Of a DNA stretch of 64,000 nt, positions 44,080 through 53,777 are shown one piece after another. The stretch covers positions 248,001 through 312,000 of the forward strand of contig JAEZTB010000048.1 in the NCBI GenBank assembly GCA_023443745.1, read 5' to 3'. The position numbers and the translations under genes are program-made. Source of the DNA: Bacillota bacterium. GTDB lineage: Bacteria; Bacillota; Clostridia; DSM-8532. How positions within the stretch are numbered: position 1 is the first letter of the stretch; every line of letters starts with the position of its first letter. The notes under the pieces are model-generated. The model ran no database searches, was not told where the DNA came from, and saw only the letters and a list, made by a program, of their open reading frames with translations.

Positions 44080-44107
44080 AAGGGCGGGCAAGCACCTGCC
44101 CTTTTTT
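44080..44107 (+). terminator. Attenuating terminator between binding protein and permeases
   Basis: AGGGCGGG and CCTGCCC form a stem with a short loop (AGGGC/GCCCT with inner GG/CC), followed by TTTTTT. It sits in the middle of an obvious transport operon, so partial readthrough would give excess binding protein over permease. Confidence 0.75.
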
Positions 44108-44130
44108 CTACACAAAACTGAGGTGATTAT

Positions 44131-45009
44131 TTGAAGAAGAGACATGGACAAAACCTCACCCTGCTCATATATGTTCTTCCAGCGCTATTGGTATATCTAG
44201 TGTTTAAGCTGATTCCAGCCGTCTTCGGTTTTTACTACGCCATGACCGACTGGAATGGCCTTAATAAGACCTTTGACTTTGTGGGATTGTCCAACTTTAC
44301 TGAGATCATGACTGACAATTATTTTTGGCAATCCATGAAGTTTACATTCAAATATGTAATCGTCATGGTCGTGGCTGCAAATGCCGTCGCCCTGACCTTG
44401 GCTGTTGCTATTGAATCCCGCAAACGAGCAAAAGGATTATTACGCACATTGTTTTATATGCCCAACATGGTAAGCATGGTTATTGGCGGTTATATGTGGA
44501 TGTTTATCTTTACCAAGGTAATGTACTACATGGCCGATAACTGGAATTTAAAGTTTTTGGATAAATCCTGGATCGGCGATCCTAATTACGCTTTTATAGC
44601 CATTATCATCGTAGCATGCTGGGGTGCGGTAGGCTATCTCATGATTATTTATATGGCTGCATTGCAAGGTGTTCCCACGGAAATGAAAGAAGCCTCCAAC
44701 TTAGATGGTGCCAATGCATGGCAGAGCTTCTGGCGCATCATATTTCCTATGATACAGCACGCACTCACCATATGTTTTTTTTGGACTCTCAATTCGGCAT
44801 TCCAAGTGTTCGACGTGATCTATGCCCTCACTGGAGGCGGTCCCGGTCGAGCCACACAATCGGTGGCTATCAATATTTATGAAGAAGCCTTCAAAGGCAA
44901 TATCCGTTATGGCTATGCCACCGCAAAATCCACGGTGCTTTTTGCCATCGTATTTATCATCACAGCTATTCAGCTGTACCTGATGAAGAATAAGGAGCAA
45001 AAGTTATGA
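44131..45009 (+). CDS. Sugar ABC transporter permease (MalF-like)
   Basis: A 292-residue permease with six TM helices. The EAA loop, the contact with the ATPase, reads EMKEASNLDGANAWQSFWRI. TTG start at 44131 with GAGGTGATTA upstream. Its stop overlaps the start of the next permease. No ATPase gene is present in the cluster, so a shared MsmK-like ATPase encoded elsewhere must energise it. Confidence 0.92.
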   Translation: MKKRHGQNLTLLIYVLPALLVYLVFKLIPAVFGFYYAMTDWNGLNKTFDFVGLSNFTEIMTDNYFWQSMKFTFKYVIVMVVAANAVALTLAVAIESRKRAKGLLRTLFYMPNMVSMVIGGYMWMFIFTKVMYYMADNWNLKFLDKSWIGDPNYAFIAIIIVACWGAVGYLMIIYMAALQGVPTEMKEASNLDGANAWQSFWRIIFPMIQHALTICFFWTLNSAFQVFDVIYALTGGGPGRATQSVAINIYEEAFKGNIRYGYATAKSTVLFAIVFIITAIQLYLMKNKEQKL

Positions 45010-45836
45010 ATCGAAGAAAAATAGCTTCAAATGTTCTGATTTATACCTTTTTGGCAATTGCAGCCGTGTTTTGCCTTTTTCCCATCCTGATGGCCTTGAT
45101 GAATTCTTTTAAAACAAACGGTGAGCTGTTAACCAATGTCATGTCTCTACCAAAAGCCATATCATTTAAGAATTACGCGCGGACATTTGAGAAAATGCAT
45201 TACATGAGAAGCCTTGGAAACACTGCGTTTCTTTCATTTTTTAGCGTATCTTTGATGATCCTGTTTTCTGCACTGGCGGGCTGGAAGCTTTGCCGTACCG
45301 ATACCCGTTTTGCCAAATTCATATATGCCCTGTTTGTTTTCTCCATGCTTATTCCCTTTAGCTCCATCATGATCCCCCTGTACAAAGTAGTGCTTGTGCT
45401 TGATATCAAAAATTCTTTAGCAGGTCTTTCCTTTGTATATGCGGGTCTTGGGGTTAGCATGGCAATCTTTCTATATCATGGCTTTACCAAAAGCATCCCT
45501 TTGGAACTGGAGGAATCGGCCCAGATCGACGGATGCAGAGGCCTGCAATTGTTCTTCTTAGTGGTGTTCCCTCTTTTGAAGCCCATAACGGCAACAGTCT
45601 GTATTACTAATGTACTATGGGTATGGAATGACTTTTTATTACCCTTGATCGTAATCTCCGACAATAAAAAATATACGTTGCTGCTTTCCACCAACACGCT
45701 TTTTGGACAGTACAGCAGCGACTGGACAGCCATACTGAGTGCTTTGATACTTGCAGCCATCCCCGTAATTGTTTTCTACGCTATTTTCCAGAAGCAGATA
45801 CTGCAAGGAATTTCCGAAGGTGCAGTGAAAGGATAG
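45006..45836 (+). CDS. Sugar ABC transporter permease (MalG-like)
   Basis: A 276-residue permease with six TM helices and the EAA loop LELEESAQIDGCRGLQLFFL. ATGA overlaps the preceding permease. It forms the heterodimeric channel with it. The next gene, a cytoplasmic GH5 hydrolase, starts three bases after, so uptake and cleavage of the sugar are co-expressed. Confidence 0.92.
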   Translation: MNRRKIASNVLIYTFLAIAAVFCLFPILMALMNSFKTNGELLTNVMSLPKAISFKNYARTFEKMHYMRSLGNTAFLSFFSVSLMILFSALAGWKLCRTDTRFAKFIYALFVFSMLIPFSSIMIPLYKVVLVLDIKNSLAGLSFVYAGLGVSMAIFLYHGFTKSIPLELEESAQIDGCRGLQLFFLVVFPLLKPITATVCITNVLWVWNDFLLPLIVISDNKKYTLLLSTNTLFGQYSSDWTAILSALILAAIPVIVFYAIFQKQILQGISEGAVKG

Positions 45837-45839
45837 ATC

Positions 45840-47399
45840 ATGGATTTTATAAAAGCAGAAAACAACCAGCTTCTAGCCGGACAGACCCCCGTTCTGCTCC
45901 GTGGCTTCGGCCTTGGAGGCTGGTTTTTACCCGAAGGGTATATGTGGAAGTTATACACTAAATGTGACCGCCCCCGGCGCATGGAGGAAATGCTCCTTAA
46001 CCTGTGCGGAGATCAATACGCTGAAAGCTTTTGGGAGCGGTATTACGATTCTTATATTACCGAAGAGGACATCGAGCTGATCGCAAAAGAAGGGTACAAC
46101 TCCGTACGCCTTCCCCTCAACGCCCGGCATCTTTACACAATGGACAATGGTGCCGTTAGGATGGTACCTGCAATGCTAGAGCGTATAGATCGGCTTATTA
46201 ATTGGTGCAAGGCAAGGGATGTCTATGTGATTTTAGACATACATGGGGCACCCGGTGGGCAGACCGGTCAGAACATAGACGACAGTGAGGATGATAACCC
46301 AAAGCTGTTTATAGAAGAGCAATATCGGATAGAGCTCATTGAGCTTTGGTGCCAGCTCGCTCTCCGTTATGCGGAAGAGCCAGCCGTAGCCGGGTATGAT
46401 CTCCTTAACGAGCCTCTGCCAAACTTTTTCAGTCAATATAATGACGGCATTCTTCCTTTGTATCGCAGGCTCATTAAGGCTATACGGGAAGTGGATAAGA
46501 AGCACCTCATTATTTTGGAGGGTGCCCACTGGGCAACCGATTTTTCGATTTTCCAGCCCTTCACGCCTCAGGAAGCAAAAGATAATATCATGCTCCAGTT
46601 CCATAAATACTGGAGCCCTCCCGAGCAGGAAAGTCTTATGGAATTCATCCGCCACGGAGAACGTTTAAATACGCCCCTTTTCATGGGTGAAGGTGGCGAA
46701 AACAACCTTGCCTGGTACACCACTATTTTTCCTCTGTATGAACGGTTGGGAATCGGTTGGTCCTTCTGGTCATACAAAAAAATGGACTCTAAAAACTCTC
46801 CCGTAACTTTCTCCGTACCGGAGGGATGGAATAAGATAATAGATTGGCTTGACCATAATACGCCCCTTGGTCGTGAGGAAGCCATCGCTATATTCGATGC
46901 CTTTATTCAATCCATTTCATCACCGATACTGAATCGAGAGGTGTTCTGTGCACTTAACCGCCAACCTCCGGTTACCATCCCCTGCGAAGCCTTCGATGCC
47001 TGCAAAATCAGCTCCACACGAAAACCCGGTGCAGATTTGCGTTTATCCGAGCCCGCAACTCTGCTCTTTAAAAACGGAAAAACAGGCGTGCCGGATTACA
47101 AACATTATGGTGGTAGCCCGGAGCAAGAGGAAGAAAACGTGATCGCCCTTTTAGAGAAGGGCGACACCCTTTATTATCGCTTCTCCGTGAAAGATGGCGG
47201 AGCTCTTTGTGCGACCCTTCTGGGAGAAGGCCAAGGCACGCTCCTGGTTCGATGCAACGAACAGGAACATATAGCTCTTTTAGATGGGTATGGTGAATAC
47301 CAGGTGATTTTGGGGCTATTGCCAAAGGGAGAGCATATACTGGAGCTTTGCTGCCACGACGGCAGTCTCCGGCTAGATACCATAACCCTGAGCACCTAA
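45840..47399 (+). CDS. Cytoplasmic GH5 glycoside hydrolase with C-terminal carbohydrate-binding-like domain
   Basis: A 519-residue hydrolase without signal peptide. The GH5 barrel (about 15-370) shows GFGLGGWFLPEG, LPLNARHL, VILDIHGAPGG, acid/base Glu191 in LLNEPLPN and the candidate nucleophile Glu284 in FMGEGGE. A beta-rich domain (about 385-519) follows. The exo-beta-glucanase-like N-terminus suggests cleavage of short beta-glucans or gluco-oligosaccharides brought in by the importer. Intracellular location and operon position argue for a role on transported products rather than polymers. Confidence 0.87.
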   Translation: MDFIKAENNQLLAGQTPVLLRGFGLGGWFLPEGYMWKLYTKCDRPRRMEEMLLNLCGDQYAESFWERYYDSYITEEDIELIAKEGYNSVRLPLNARHLYTMDNGAVRMVPAMLERIDRLINWCKARDVYVILDIHGAPGGQTGQNIDDSEDDNPKLFIEEQYRIELIELWCQLALRYAEEPAVAGYDLLNEPLPNFFSQYNDGILPLYRRLIKAIREVDKKHLIILEGAHWATDFSIFQPFTPQEAKDNIMLQFHKYWSPPEQESLMEFIRHGERLNTPLFMGEGGENNLAWYTTIFPLYERLGIGWSFWSYKKMDSKNSPVTFSVPEGWNKIIDWLDHNTPLGREEAIAIFDAFIQSISSPILNREVFCALNRQPPVTIPCEAFDACKISSTRKPGADLRLSEPATLLFKNGKTGVPDYKHYGGSPEQEEENVIALLEKGDTLYYRFSVKDGGALCATLLGEGQGTLLVRCNEQEHIALLDGYGEYQVILGLLPKGEHILELCCHDGSLRLDTITLST

Positions 47400-47416
47400 A
47401 CATTCATGTATGCATC

Positions 47417-47445
47417 TTTACTTTATGACACAAAATAGTTATAAT
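47417..47445 (+). promoter_or_regulatory. Candidate promoter of the T-box leader
   Basis: TTTACT (47417-47422), 17 bases, and TATAAT (47440-47445) give a start close to 47453, just ahead of the first T-box stem. Confidence 0.55.
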
Positions 47446-47460
47446 GGGCTGTAATAACTT

Positions 47461-47760
47461 ACTGTGATGATAGAGGATAGTAGACTGGATTGTTTCTTTT
47501 ACAGAGAATCCCAATAGCTGAGAAAGGATATAGAATCACCAGTTGAACAGGCTCTTGAGCTGTGCACCGATACTTAATTAGTTTAGGCTGCAACGGGCGC
47601 ATCCGTTATAGTGCAGGGGTATTAGTATTTTGCTGTAAACCAAGATACCGTACCTACTAAGATCAATACTGCAAGGTATTGGTGAACCGGGGTGGTACCG
47701 CGAAGTAATTTAGCTCTCGTCCCCAGGATTAATTATCCTGGAGGTGAGAGCTTTTATTTT
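47461..47760 (+). promoter_or_regulatory. T-box riboswitch leader
   Basis: Stem I has AGTA (47479-47482) next to GACTGG, which pairs with CCAGTT (47539-47544), and then GAACAGG on the specifier side of the loop. An AGAGA bulge and GCTGAGAA distal elements follow normal order. The antiterminator contains the T-box GGGGTGGTACCGCG, and the terminator GCTCTC..GAGAGC with inner CCAGGAT/ATCCTGG is followed by a T-rich tail. The specifier triplet by alignment is CAG (47548-47550) or AGG (47549-47551); no AUG occurs anywhere in the 3' half of Stem I. It regulates the MetRS-like gene that follows. Confidence 0.93.
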
Positions 47761-47835
47761 TATCATAAAGCCAATCAGACAATTCATTAATTTTAGAACA
47801 AAACGAATGAGCATCATATATAAGGAGGAGCTAAT

Positions 47836-49821
47836 ATGAACAGACCCAAATTTCCTAAACGTGCAGTTGTAACCGCCGGTATGCCTTACGGAAACAAAGA
47901 ACTCCATCTTGGCCATATAGGTGGCGTATTTATTCATGCAGATACTTATGCACGATTTTTGCGTGACCGAATCGGCAGAGAAAACGTTATTTTTCTTTCC
48001 GGTACGGATTGTTATGGCTCTCCCATAATGGAAAGCTATCGCCAATTAATCAATGAAAATTTATTTAACGGAACTATCTATGATTTTGTTGAACTAAATC
48101 ATTATCGCCAAAAAGAAGTTTTATCCTTATATCATATAGATTTGGATTTATTTGCGGCATCAGCTCTAGAACCTTTTTCAAAGCTTCATAAAGAGTTTAC
48201 CCATGATTTTATAAACAACCTCTATGCCAACGGGCATCTTGACAAAATGACAACATCCCAGTTCTATGATACGGAGCTAAAAATCTTTCTCAACGGGCGC
48301 CAGGTTATCGGGCAATGTCCCATAGCCGGGTGTTCATCAGAAAAAGCATATGCGGATGAATGTTCTCTTGGACATCAATATATGCCAAATGAATTGATAA
48401 ATCCAAAGAGTGTTCTATCGGGGAATAAGCCTGTAATGCGGGATGTGACAAATTGGTATTTCAAACTTGATCAATTCCATCACTTGCTTTGCCAATGGGT
48501 GGAAAAAGTAAAAACCGAACCAAATTCTCGAAGCTTTGCCGTAAAGAGCATTCAGGAGTTCTTAGAACCACCCGTTATCTATATTAAGAAAGATCATATG
48601 GAATTGGTTGACGAGATAAGAAATATTCTTCCTGATTATTCCTTGCAGGATGACGAAAAAAAATCTTCAACACGATTGATTTTCGATAGCCTTAAGAATA
48701 GGGAGATAGCTTGTCAGGTGCTTGCAGATCATTCCATTAGATTTCGCACGGGGAAAACGCTCGTTCCTTGCAGGTTGACCGGCAATATTGAATGGGGAGT
48801 TCAAGCGCCAGCTCTTGAAGGACTGGATGACTTGACCGTCTGGGTGTGGCCAGAATCACTTTGGGCACCAATATCATTTACAATAAGTTGTCTTGATCAG
48901 GGAAATACGAGAGGAAAAGATTGGAAGAATTGGTGGTGCTCCAAAGATTCAAAGGTATATCAGTTTATAGGCGAGGATAATGTTTATTTTTACGGCCCTG
49001 TTGAAATGGCTATGTTTATGGCAAGCCAGAATAAAAATCCGACTGCTGATCCCCAAGAAGGGGAGCTCCAATTACCGGATCTCATCGTTAATAATCATCT
49101 TTTGTTTTTGGATAAAAAAGCGAGCAGCAGCGGTAAAATTAAACCACCAACAGCAAAGGAACTGCTTGAGCATTATACACCTGAGCAATTGAGGGCACAT
49201 TTTCTAGGCTTGGGACTTGGGATACGAAGCGTCGGGTTCCAGCCCAAACCTTTAAACCCTAAAGCAGTTGAGAATAGCAGTGACCCAGTTTTAAAAGAAG
49301 GAAATCTGCTTTCAAATGTATTTAACAGGGCCGTAAGGTCATGCTTTTATACCGCTTGGAAATACTATGAAGGGAGAATTCCCAATGGAGAGATCAGCGA
49401 AGAGATACTTGATGAAGCTCAAAGGACTATTCTGGAATATGAACGATTAATGTTCAAATGCGATTTTCATTTGATTATGAATCTTATGGACATCTATATC
49501 CGGAACATAAATAAATATTGGGCAAAGAGGATTCGAGAGGCAGAAGAAAGTAATGATGTGAATCTCCATAAGCAGGTGCTAATGAATACGTTTCACATGG
49601 TTCGAACGGCAACAGCCCTCATGCATCCGATCGCACCTGAGGGAACCGAGATGATTTACGACTATCTCAACCTCGATATGGATTTTTGGGATTGGGAAAA
49701 TATATTTAAGCCCCTTTATGCTTTTATGAAAGACCCTAAAAATCATAAGCTAAAATACTTGGAGCCTAGGGTTGATTTCTTTAAAAAGCATCCTAGTCAA
49801 ATAAAACAATTTGATGAGTAA
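47836..49821 (+). CDS. Methionyl-tRNA-synthetase-like class I aminoacyl-tRNA synthetase paralogue
   Basis: A 661-residue protein with the MetRS layout: Rossmann domain with H24-L-G-H27 (HIGH box), a zinc knuckle region CPIAGCSSEKAYADEC, a stem-contact region, then an alpha-helical anticodon-binding domain. Deviations are clear: the KMSKS loop reads K428-A-S-S-S432, so the catalytically important second lysine is gone, and the methionine-pocket segments VWLDAPIGY and YFHSLFWP of normal MetRS are replaced by VWPESLWAPISF and YFYGPVEM. No C-terminal tRNA-binding domain follows. It may charge another amino acid, act on a non-tRNA substrate, or be a resistance paralogue. Confidence 0.85.
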   Translation: MNRPKFPKRAVVTAGMPYGNKELHLGHIGGVFIHADTYARFLRDRIGRENVIFLSGTDCYGSPIMESYRQLINENLFNGTIYDFVELNHYRQKEVLSLYHIDLDLFAASALEPFSKLHKEFTHDFINNLYANGHLDKMTTSQFYDTELKIFLNGRQVIGQCPIAGCSSEKAYADECSLGHQYMPNELINPKSVLSGNKPVMRDVTNWYFKLDQFHHLLCQWVEKVKTEPNSRSFAVKSIQEFLEPPVIYIKKDHMELVDEIRNILPDYSLQDDEKKSSTRLIFDSLKNREIACQVLADHSIRFRTGKTLVPCRLTGNIEWGVQAPALEGLDDLTVWVWPESLWAPISFTISCLDQGNTRGKDWKNWWCSKDSKVYQFIGEDNVYFYGPVEMAMFMASQNKNPTADPQEGELQLPDLIVNNHLLFLDKKASSSGKIKPPTAKELLEHYTPEQLRAHFLGLGLGIRSVGFQPKPLNPKAVENSSDPVLKEGNLLSNVFNRAVRSCFYTAWKYYEGRIPNGEISEEILDEAQRTILEYERLMFKCDFHLIMNLMDIYIRNINKYWAKRIREAEESNDVNLHKQVLMNTFHMVRTATALMHPIAPEGTEMIYDYLNLDMDFWDWENIFKPLYAFMKDPKNHKLKYLEPRVDFFKKHPSQIKQFDE

Positions 49822-49872
49822 TAAACCAGGCGAAATCTAGCATCGGGTATTTAGAGAAGGAACGCTAATAAT

Positions 49873-49911
49873 AATGACCTCCTCATAATTGAGAAGGCCA
49901 TTAATGTTTTT
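49873..49911 (+). terminator. Intrinsic terminator after the MetRS-like gene
   Basis: AATGACCT pairs with AGGCCATT (one mismatch) and is followed by AATGTTTTT, about 50 bases past the stop. It may also serve the converging glmS transcript. Confidence 0.6.
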
Positions 49912-49929
49912 GAACAACTTTATTTTCCC

Positions 49930-51756
49930 CTACTCCACCGTCACACTCTTGGCTAGATTCCTGGGCTTGTCAACGTCGTTGCCCTTCATGACCGAAACAT
50001 AATAGGCAAAAAGCTGCATGGGTGTTACCGCAACAACCGGGGCAAAGAGCGGGTCCATATCCGGAATGGTTATCACTGAATCGGCCACCTTGGAAACCTC
50101 TTCAACATGCCTTTCCGATGCGATGGCCAGGACCACAGCCCCTCTAGCTTTAACCTCACGGATATTGCTGACCATCTTGTCAAAGAGCTGCTCCTGGGTC
50201 AGAGGGCATACCACCAGCGTTCCTTCCTCGATTAATGCAATGGTGCCGTGCTTGAGTTCACCGCCCGCATAGGCCTCCGAGTGAATATAGGAGATTTCCT
50301 TGAGCTTCAGGGAGCCTTCCATGGAAAGGGCATGATCCAGACCCCTCCCGATGAAAAATACGCTCTTGGCGTTAAAATGCTCGTAGGCAAATTTTTGAAT
50401 GAGTTCTTTCTTCTGAAGCACATGATCAACCCTATTTGGCAGTTCTTGAAGCTGAGTCAGATAGTTCTGAAAGGTCTTGTCATCCAATAGACCCTTTCTT
50501 CGCGCAAAGCTCAATGCCACAAGGCATAATGCCGACAATTGGGTGTTATAGGCCTTGGTGGAAGCAACGGCTATTTCAGGTCCGGCCCAGGTATACAGCA
50601 CATCATCGGCCTCTCTTGCTATTGAGCTTCCGACCACATTCACGATGCCCAGGATTCGTGAACCCTTTTTCTTTGCTTCACGCATAGCCATCAAGGTATC
50701 CAGAGTTTCTCCTGATTGACTGATGACGATGGTGATTTGCTTATCATTGACCAGAGGATCACGATAGCGGAATTCGGAAGCCAGATCAACCTCAACAGGA
50801 ATCCGCGCCAGTTTTTCAATGGCGTATTTTCCGACAACACCGGCATGATAGGCTGTTCCACAGGCTACGATATTAATTTTTTCACAATTTTTAACCATGT
50901 CATCTGTCAGATTAAACTTGTCCAGCACAATCTCATTATTTTGAATTCTGGGACTTATGGTCGCCTTAATGGCCGAAGGTTCGTCAAACATCTCCTTAAT
51001 CATGAAATGCTCGTATCCGCCTTTTTCAGCCGAGGTCACATCCCAATCCACATGAAAGACCTCACGGTTGACTTTTTCACCCAGAAGGTTATAAATCTCC
51101 ACCTTGTCGGCACTTAGGCTCACAACCTCTTTATCCTCAAGTATATAGATGTCCCGGGTATGCTCCAATATGGCCGGAATATCTGATGCAATAAAGTTTT
51201 CACCCTCTCCGAGGCCGACGATGAGCGGGCTGTCCTTTCTGGCCGCTACAAACTGCTGAGGGCAATCGGTGCATACCACTCCCAGTGCATAGGCCCCTTC
51301 TACATCGTTTAAAGTGTTCATTACGGCCTTAATCAGGTTTCCTTTGTAATTATAGTCGATCAGTTGGGCAATAACCTCGGTATCTGTTTCGGATTGAAAT
51401 ACATAACCCTTACTCATCAGAAATTCCTTGAGCATCATGTAATTCTCAATGATTCCGTTATGTACAACCGCGATCTTTCCACTATTGCTGATATGGGGAT
51501 GTGAATTCACATCATTGGGCTCTCCATGGGTTGCCCACCGCGTATGACCAATACCCATGATACCAGAGAGCTTAAGATCCTTCAGCTTTTCCTCAAGGAC
51601 AGCGAGACGGCCTTTTGCCTTTATAACATCAATTTTCTCATGGTTAATAATTGCTACGCCTGCAGAGTCATAACCTCTGTATTCAAGCTTCTTTAATCCG
51701 TTTATTAAAATAGGAGTAACATCCTTTTTACCAACATAACCAACAATTCCGCACAT
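49930..51756 (-). CDS. glmS: Glutamine:fructose-6-phosphate aminotransferase GlmS
   Basis: A 608-residue, full-length enzyme. N-terminal glutaminase with catalytic Cys2 (MCGIVGYVG, after Met removal) and YRGYDSAG, RWATHGEP; two SIS sugar-isomerase domains with CGTAYHAG, ISQSGETLDTL, and VASTKAYNTQ; C-terminal YVSVMKGNDVDKPRNLAKSVTVE. It makes glucosamine-6-phosphate for peptidoglycan. A glmS ribozyme in the leader gives feedback by the product. The next gene upstream is glmM, the next enzyme of the same pathway. Confidence 0.97.
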   Translation of the reverse strand: MCGIVGYVGKKDVTPILINGLKKLEYRGYDSAGVAIINHEKIDVIKAKGRLAVLEEKLKDLKLSGIMGIGHTRWATHGEPNDVNSHPHISNSGKIAVVHNGIIENYMMLKEFLMSKGYVFQSETDTEVIAQLIDYNYKGNLIKAVMNTLNDVEGAYALGVVCTDCPQQFVAARKDSPLIVGLGEGENFIASDIPAILEHTRDIYILEDKEVVSLSADKVEIYNLLGEKVNREVFHVDWDVTSAEKGGYEHFMIKEMFDEPSAIKATISPRIQNNEIVLDKFNLTDDMVKNCEKINIVACGTAYHAGVVGKYAIEKLARIPVEVDLASEFRYRDPLVNDKQITIVISQSGETLDTLMAMREAKKKGSRILGIVNVVGSSIAREADDVLYTWAGPEIAVASTKAYNTQLSALCLVALSFARRKGLLDDKTFQNYLTQLQELPNRVDHVLQKKELIQKFAYEHFNAKSVFFIGRGLDHALSMEGSLKLKEISYIHSEAYAGGELKHGTIALIEEGTLVVCPLTQEQLFDKMVSNIREVKARGAVVLAIASERHVEEVSKVADSVITIPDMDPLFAPVVAVTPMQLFAYYVSVMKGNDVDKPRNLAKSVTVE

Positions 51757-52002
51757 AAATAAAACTCTCCTTCATTCATTTATAGATATAAAAATTAAAC
51801 CTTCGGGTTATACCTCAGGTACTTTGCTGTTGCTTTGTGGCGGGCTTTGCTCTAAAACGCCTGAAAATAGTATAGGTTGCTCCTACAGGCATAGCCCAAC
51901 ACAGCCTTGGCATGCACAAAAAAGCATACGCAAAGAACAGCACATGGTTTTGTTACGACCTCAATTTGATTAAAATGAAACTAAAAAGAAATGCAGGAAA
52001 GT

Positions 52003-52253
52003 CCACTTAACACATTCTGTTCCGTCGTCACCGACTGGCTTTGTAGGTGTTGTAACGATGGTGGCACACCGGAGGGTTTCCGCCGAAGGTTCGATAGCCT
52101 CCCTCTCCTCGTCAACTCAGAGATTTCAAGCTTTGAAATCTCCTGGAAATTTCGAAATATATTTATGAAAGCATATTTCGGAATTTCATGGAAACAATGA
52201 TACGATACTTACTCCGTAAATATATTTCATCATTGTTTCTGAGTCCTGGCGCT
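52003..52253 (-). ncRNA. glmS ribozyme (glucosamine-6-phosphate activated)
   Basis: On the minus strand the cleavage site A|GCGCC (52253/52252) starts the ribozyme, and P1 GACTCAG pairs with CTGAGTTGACGAGG. The core GAGGGAGGCTATCGAACC, TTCGGCGGAAACCCTCCGG and a P3/P4 region with AAAGCCAGTCGGTGACGACG follow the family consensus. P1 carries a long insertion with extra hairpins (about 100 bases), larger than usual. Self-cleavage in response to glucosamine-6-phosphate leads to message decay. The 51757-52002 remainder of the leader shows no gene. Confidence 0.92.
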
Positions 52254-52368
52254 TTTCATACTGTTTAAGAAACTTAAGCCTCCTATCCAACAGTTTTACT
52301 TTTGCATTTCACTTCTATTATATTCTATTTGGTTTACTATGATCATGCAAGCTAAATAATAAACAAAA

Positions 52369-53718
52369 TTAGCCTAACCGTTCCTCAATCATCTTGACCA
52401 GCTCCACAGCTTTCTTTGTGATGAATTCCTGATCCCGGCCTTCAATCATGACACGGACTAATGGTTCGGTTCCTGATGGTCTTATAAGAACACGGCCTTC
52501 TCCGTGGAAGGTTTCCTCAAGCTCCCGGCATTTTTCCGCAATTACGACGTCATCCAGATAAGCGTTTTTCTTGTCATTGCTGACTTTGGCATTTTTGAGA
52601 ACCTGGGGGAAAACTGTCATGACACTTGCTAACTCCGAAAGCTTCTTACTGGATTCCTTTAATACCTGCAAAAGCTGCAATGCTGTAACAAGGCCATCTC
52701 CGGTAGTATTGAAACTACGGATGATAATGTGGCCGGACTGCTCACCGCCAAGAATAAAGTCGCCCTCTAGCATTTTTTCGAGAACGTAGCGGTCGCCCAC
52801 ATTGGCTTTGAGAATATTAAGCCCGTTTTCTCTTGCCATGACATCAAATCCCAGATTGCTCATGACGGTAGCCACAATAGTATCCTTTTTGAGAATACAT
52901 TTTTTCTTGAGGCTCAACCCTATAATAGCCATAATTCTGTCGCCATCTACCATCTGCCCCTTTTCATCGACTACCAGAACCCGGTCAGCGTCTCCGTCAA
53001 AGGCAATACCTATGTCACAGCCATTATCAACGGTATAATGCTTCAGTGCTTCCATATGTGTGGAGCCGCAATCCTTATTAATATTTAATCCGTCGGGATC
53101 ATTGCTGATAACCAGAAGCTCAGCCCCCAGCTTGCGCACCGCTTTGGGCGAGGTTACGAAAGACGCGCCGTTGGCACAGTCCATAGCAACTTTCAAACCC
53201 TTCAGGCTACATTGGATGGTGTTCATGGCAAAAGCCACATAATCGTCAACCGCCGTATGTAAATCAGAAATAACGCCAACGCCCTCACCCATGGGGTTGG
53301 GAACAGTCTCAGCGTTATCCAGAATGATGGACTCGATACGTTCTTCCAGGGAATCTGAAAGCTTGTAACCTTCACTATTAAAGAACTTGATACCGTTGAA
53401 TTCAGCAGGATTATGGGATGCTGAAATAACTACGCCTGCATCAAAGTTATATTTCTGTACCAGATGAGCTATGGCCGGTGTGGGGATGAATCCGGCCAGG
53501 ACAGCCTCGGCTCCTGCTGAACATATGCCTGCAATAAGCGCTTTTTCCAGCATATCACCGGATCTGCGGGTATCCTTTCCTACCAATATTCTGGGCATAT
53601 GGCTTTTTTCACTTGCCAGCACATAGGCTCCGGCTCTCCCAAGCTGGAAAGCCAACTCCCCTGTTAATTCCGTGTTGGCAACACCTCTTACACCGTCCGT
53701 ACCAAAGAGTCTTCCCAT
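52369..53718 (-). CDS. glmM: Phosphoglucosamine mutase GlmM
   Basis: A 449-residue alpha-D-phosphohexomutase. Active-site serine loop VVISASHNPAEFNGIK (Ser near residue 101), metal-binding FDGDADRVLVVD, sugar-binding GGEQSGHI, and phosphate-binding RPSGTEPLVRVMIEG are all intact. It converts glucosamine-6-P to glucosamine-1-P, the step after GlmS, on the same strand upstream of the glmS leader, so the pathway genes are contiguous. Confidence 0.97.
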   Translation of the reverse strand: MGRLFGTDGVRGVANTELTGELAFQLGRAGAYVLASEKSHMPRILVGKDTRRSGDMLEKALIAGICSAGAEAVLAGFIPTPAIAHLVQKYNFDAGVVISASHNPAEFNGIKFFNSEGYKLSDSLEERIESIILDNAETVPNPMGEGVGVISDLHTAVDDYVAFAMNTIQCSLKGLKVAMDCANGASFVTSPKAVRKLGAELLVISNDPDGLNINKDCGSTHMEALKHYTVDNGCDIGIAFDGDADRVLVVDEKGQMVDGDRIMAIIGLSLKKKCILKKDTIVATVMSNLGFDVMARENGLNILKANVGDRYVLEKMLEGDFILGGEQSGHIIIRSFNTTGDGLVTALQLLQVLKESSKKLSELASVMTVFPQVLKNAKVSNDKKNAYLDDVVIAEKCRELEETFHGEGRVLIRPSGTEPLVRVMIEGRDQEFITKKAVELVKMIEERLG

Positions 53719-53777
53719 ATATTAATCCTCCATCAATCTTCATCATCATTATACGCAACGAGCTTTTCCATTGCATT

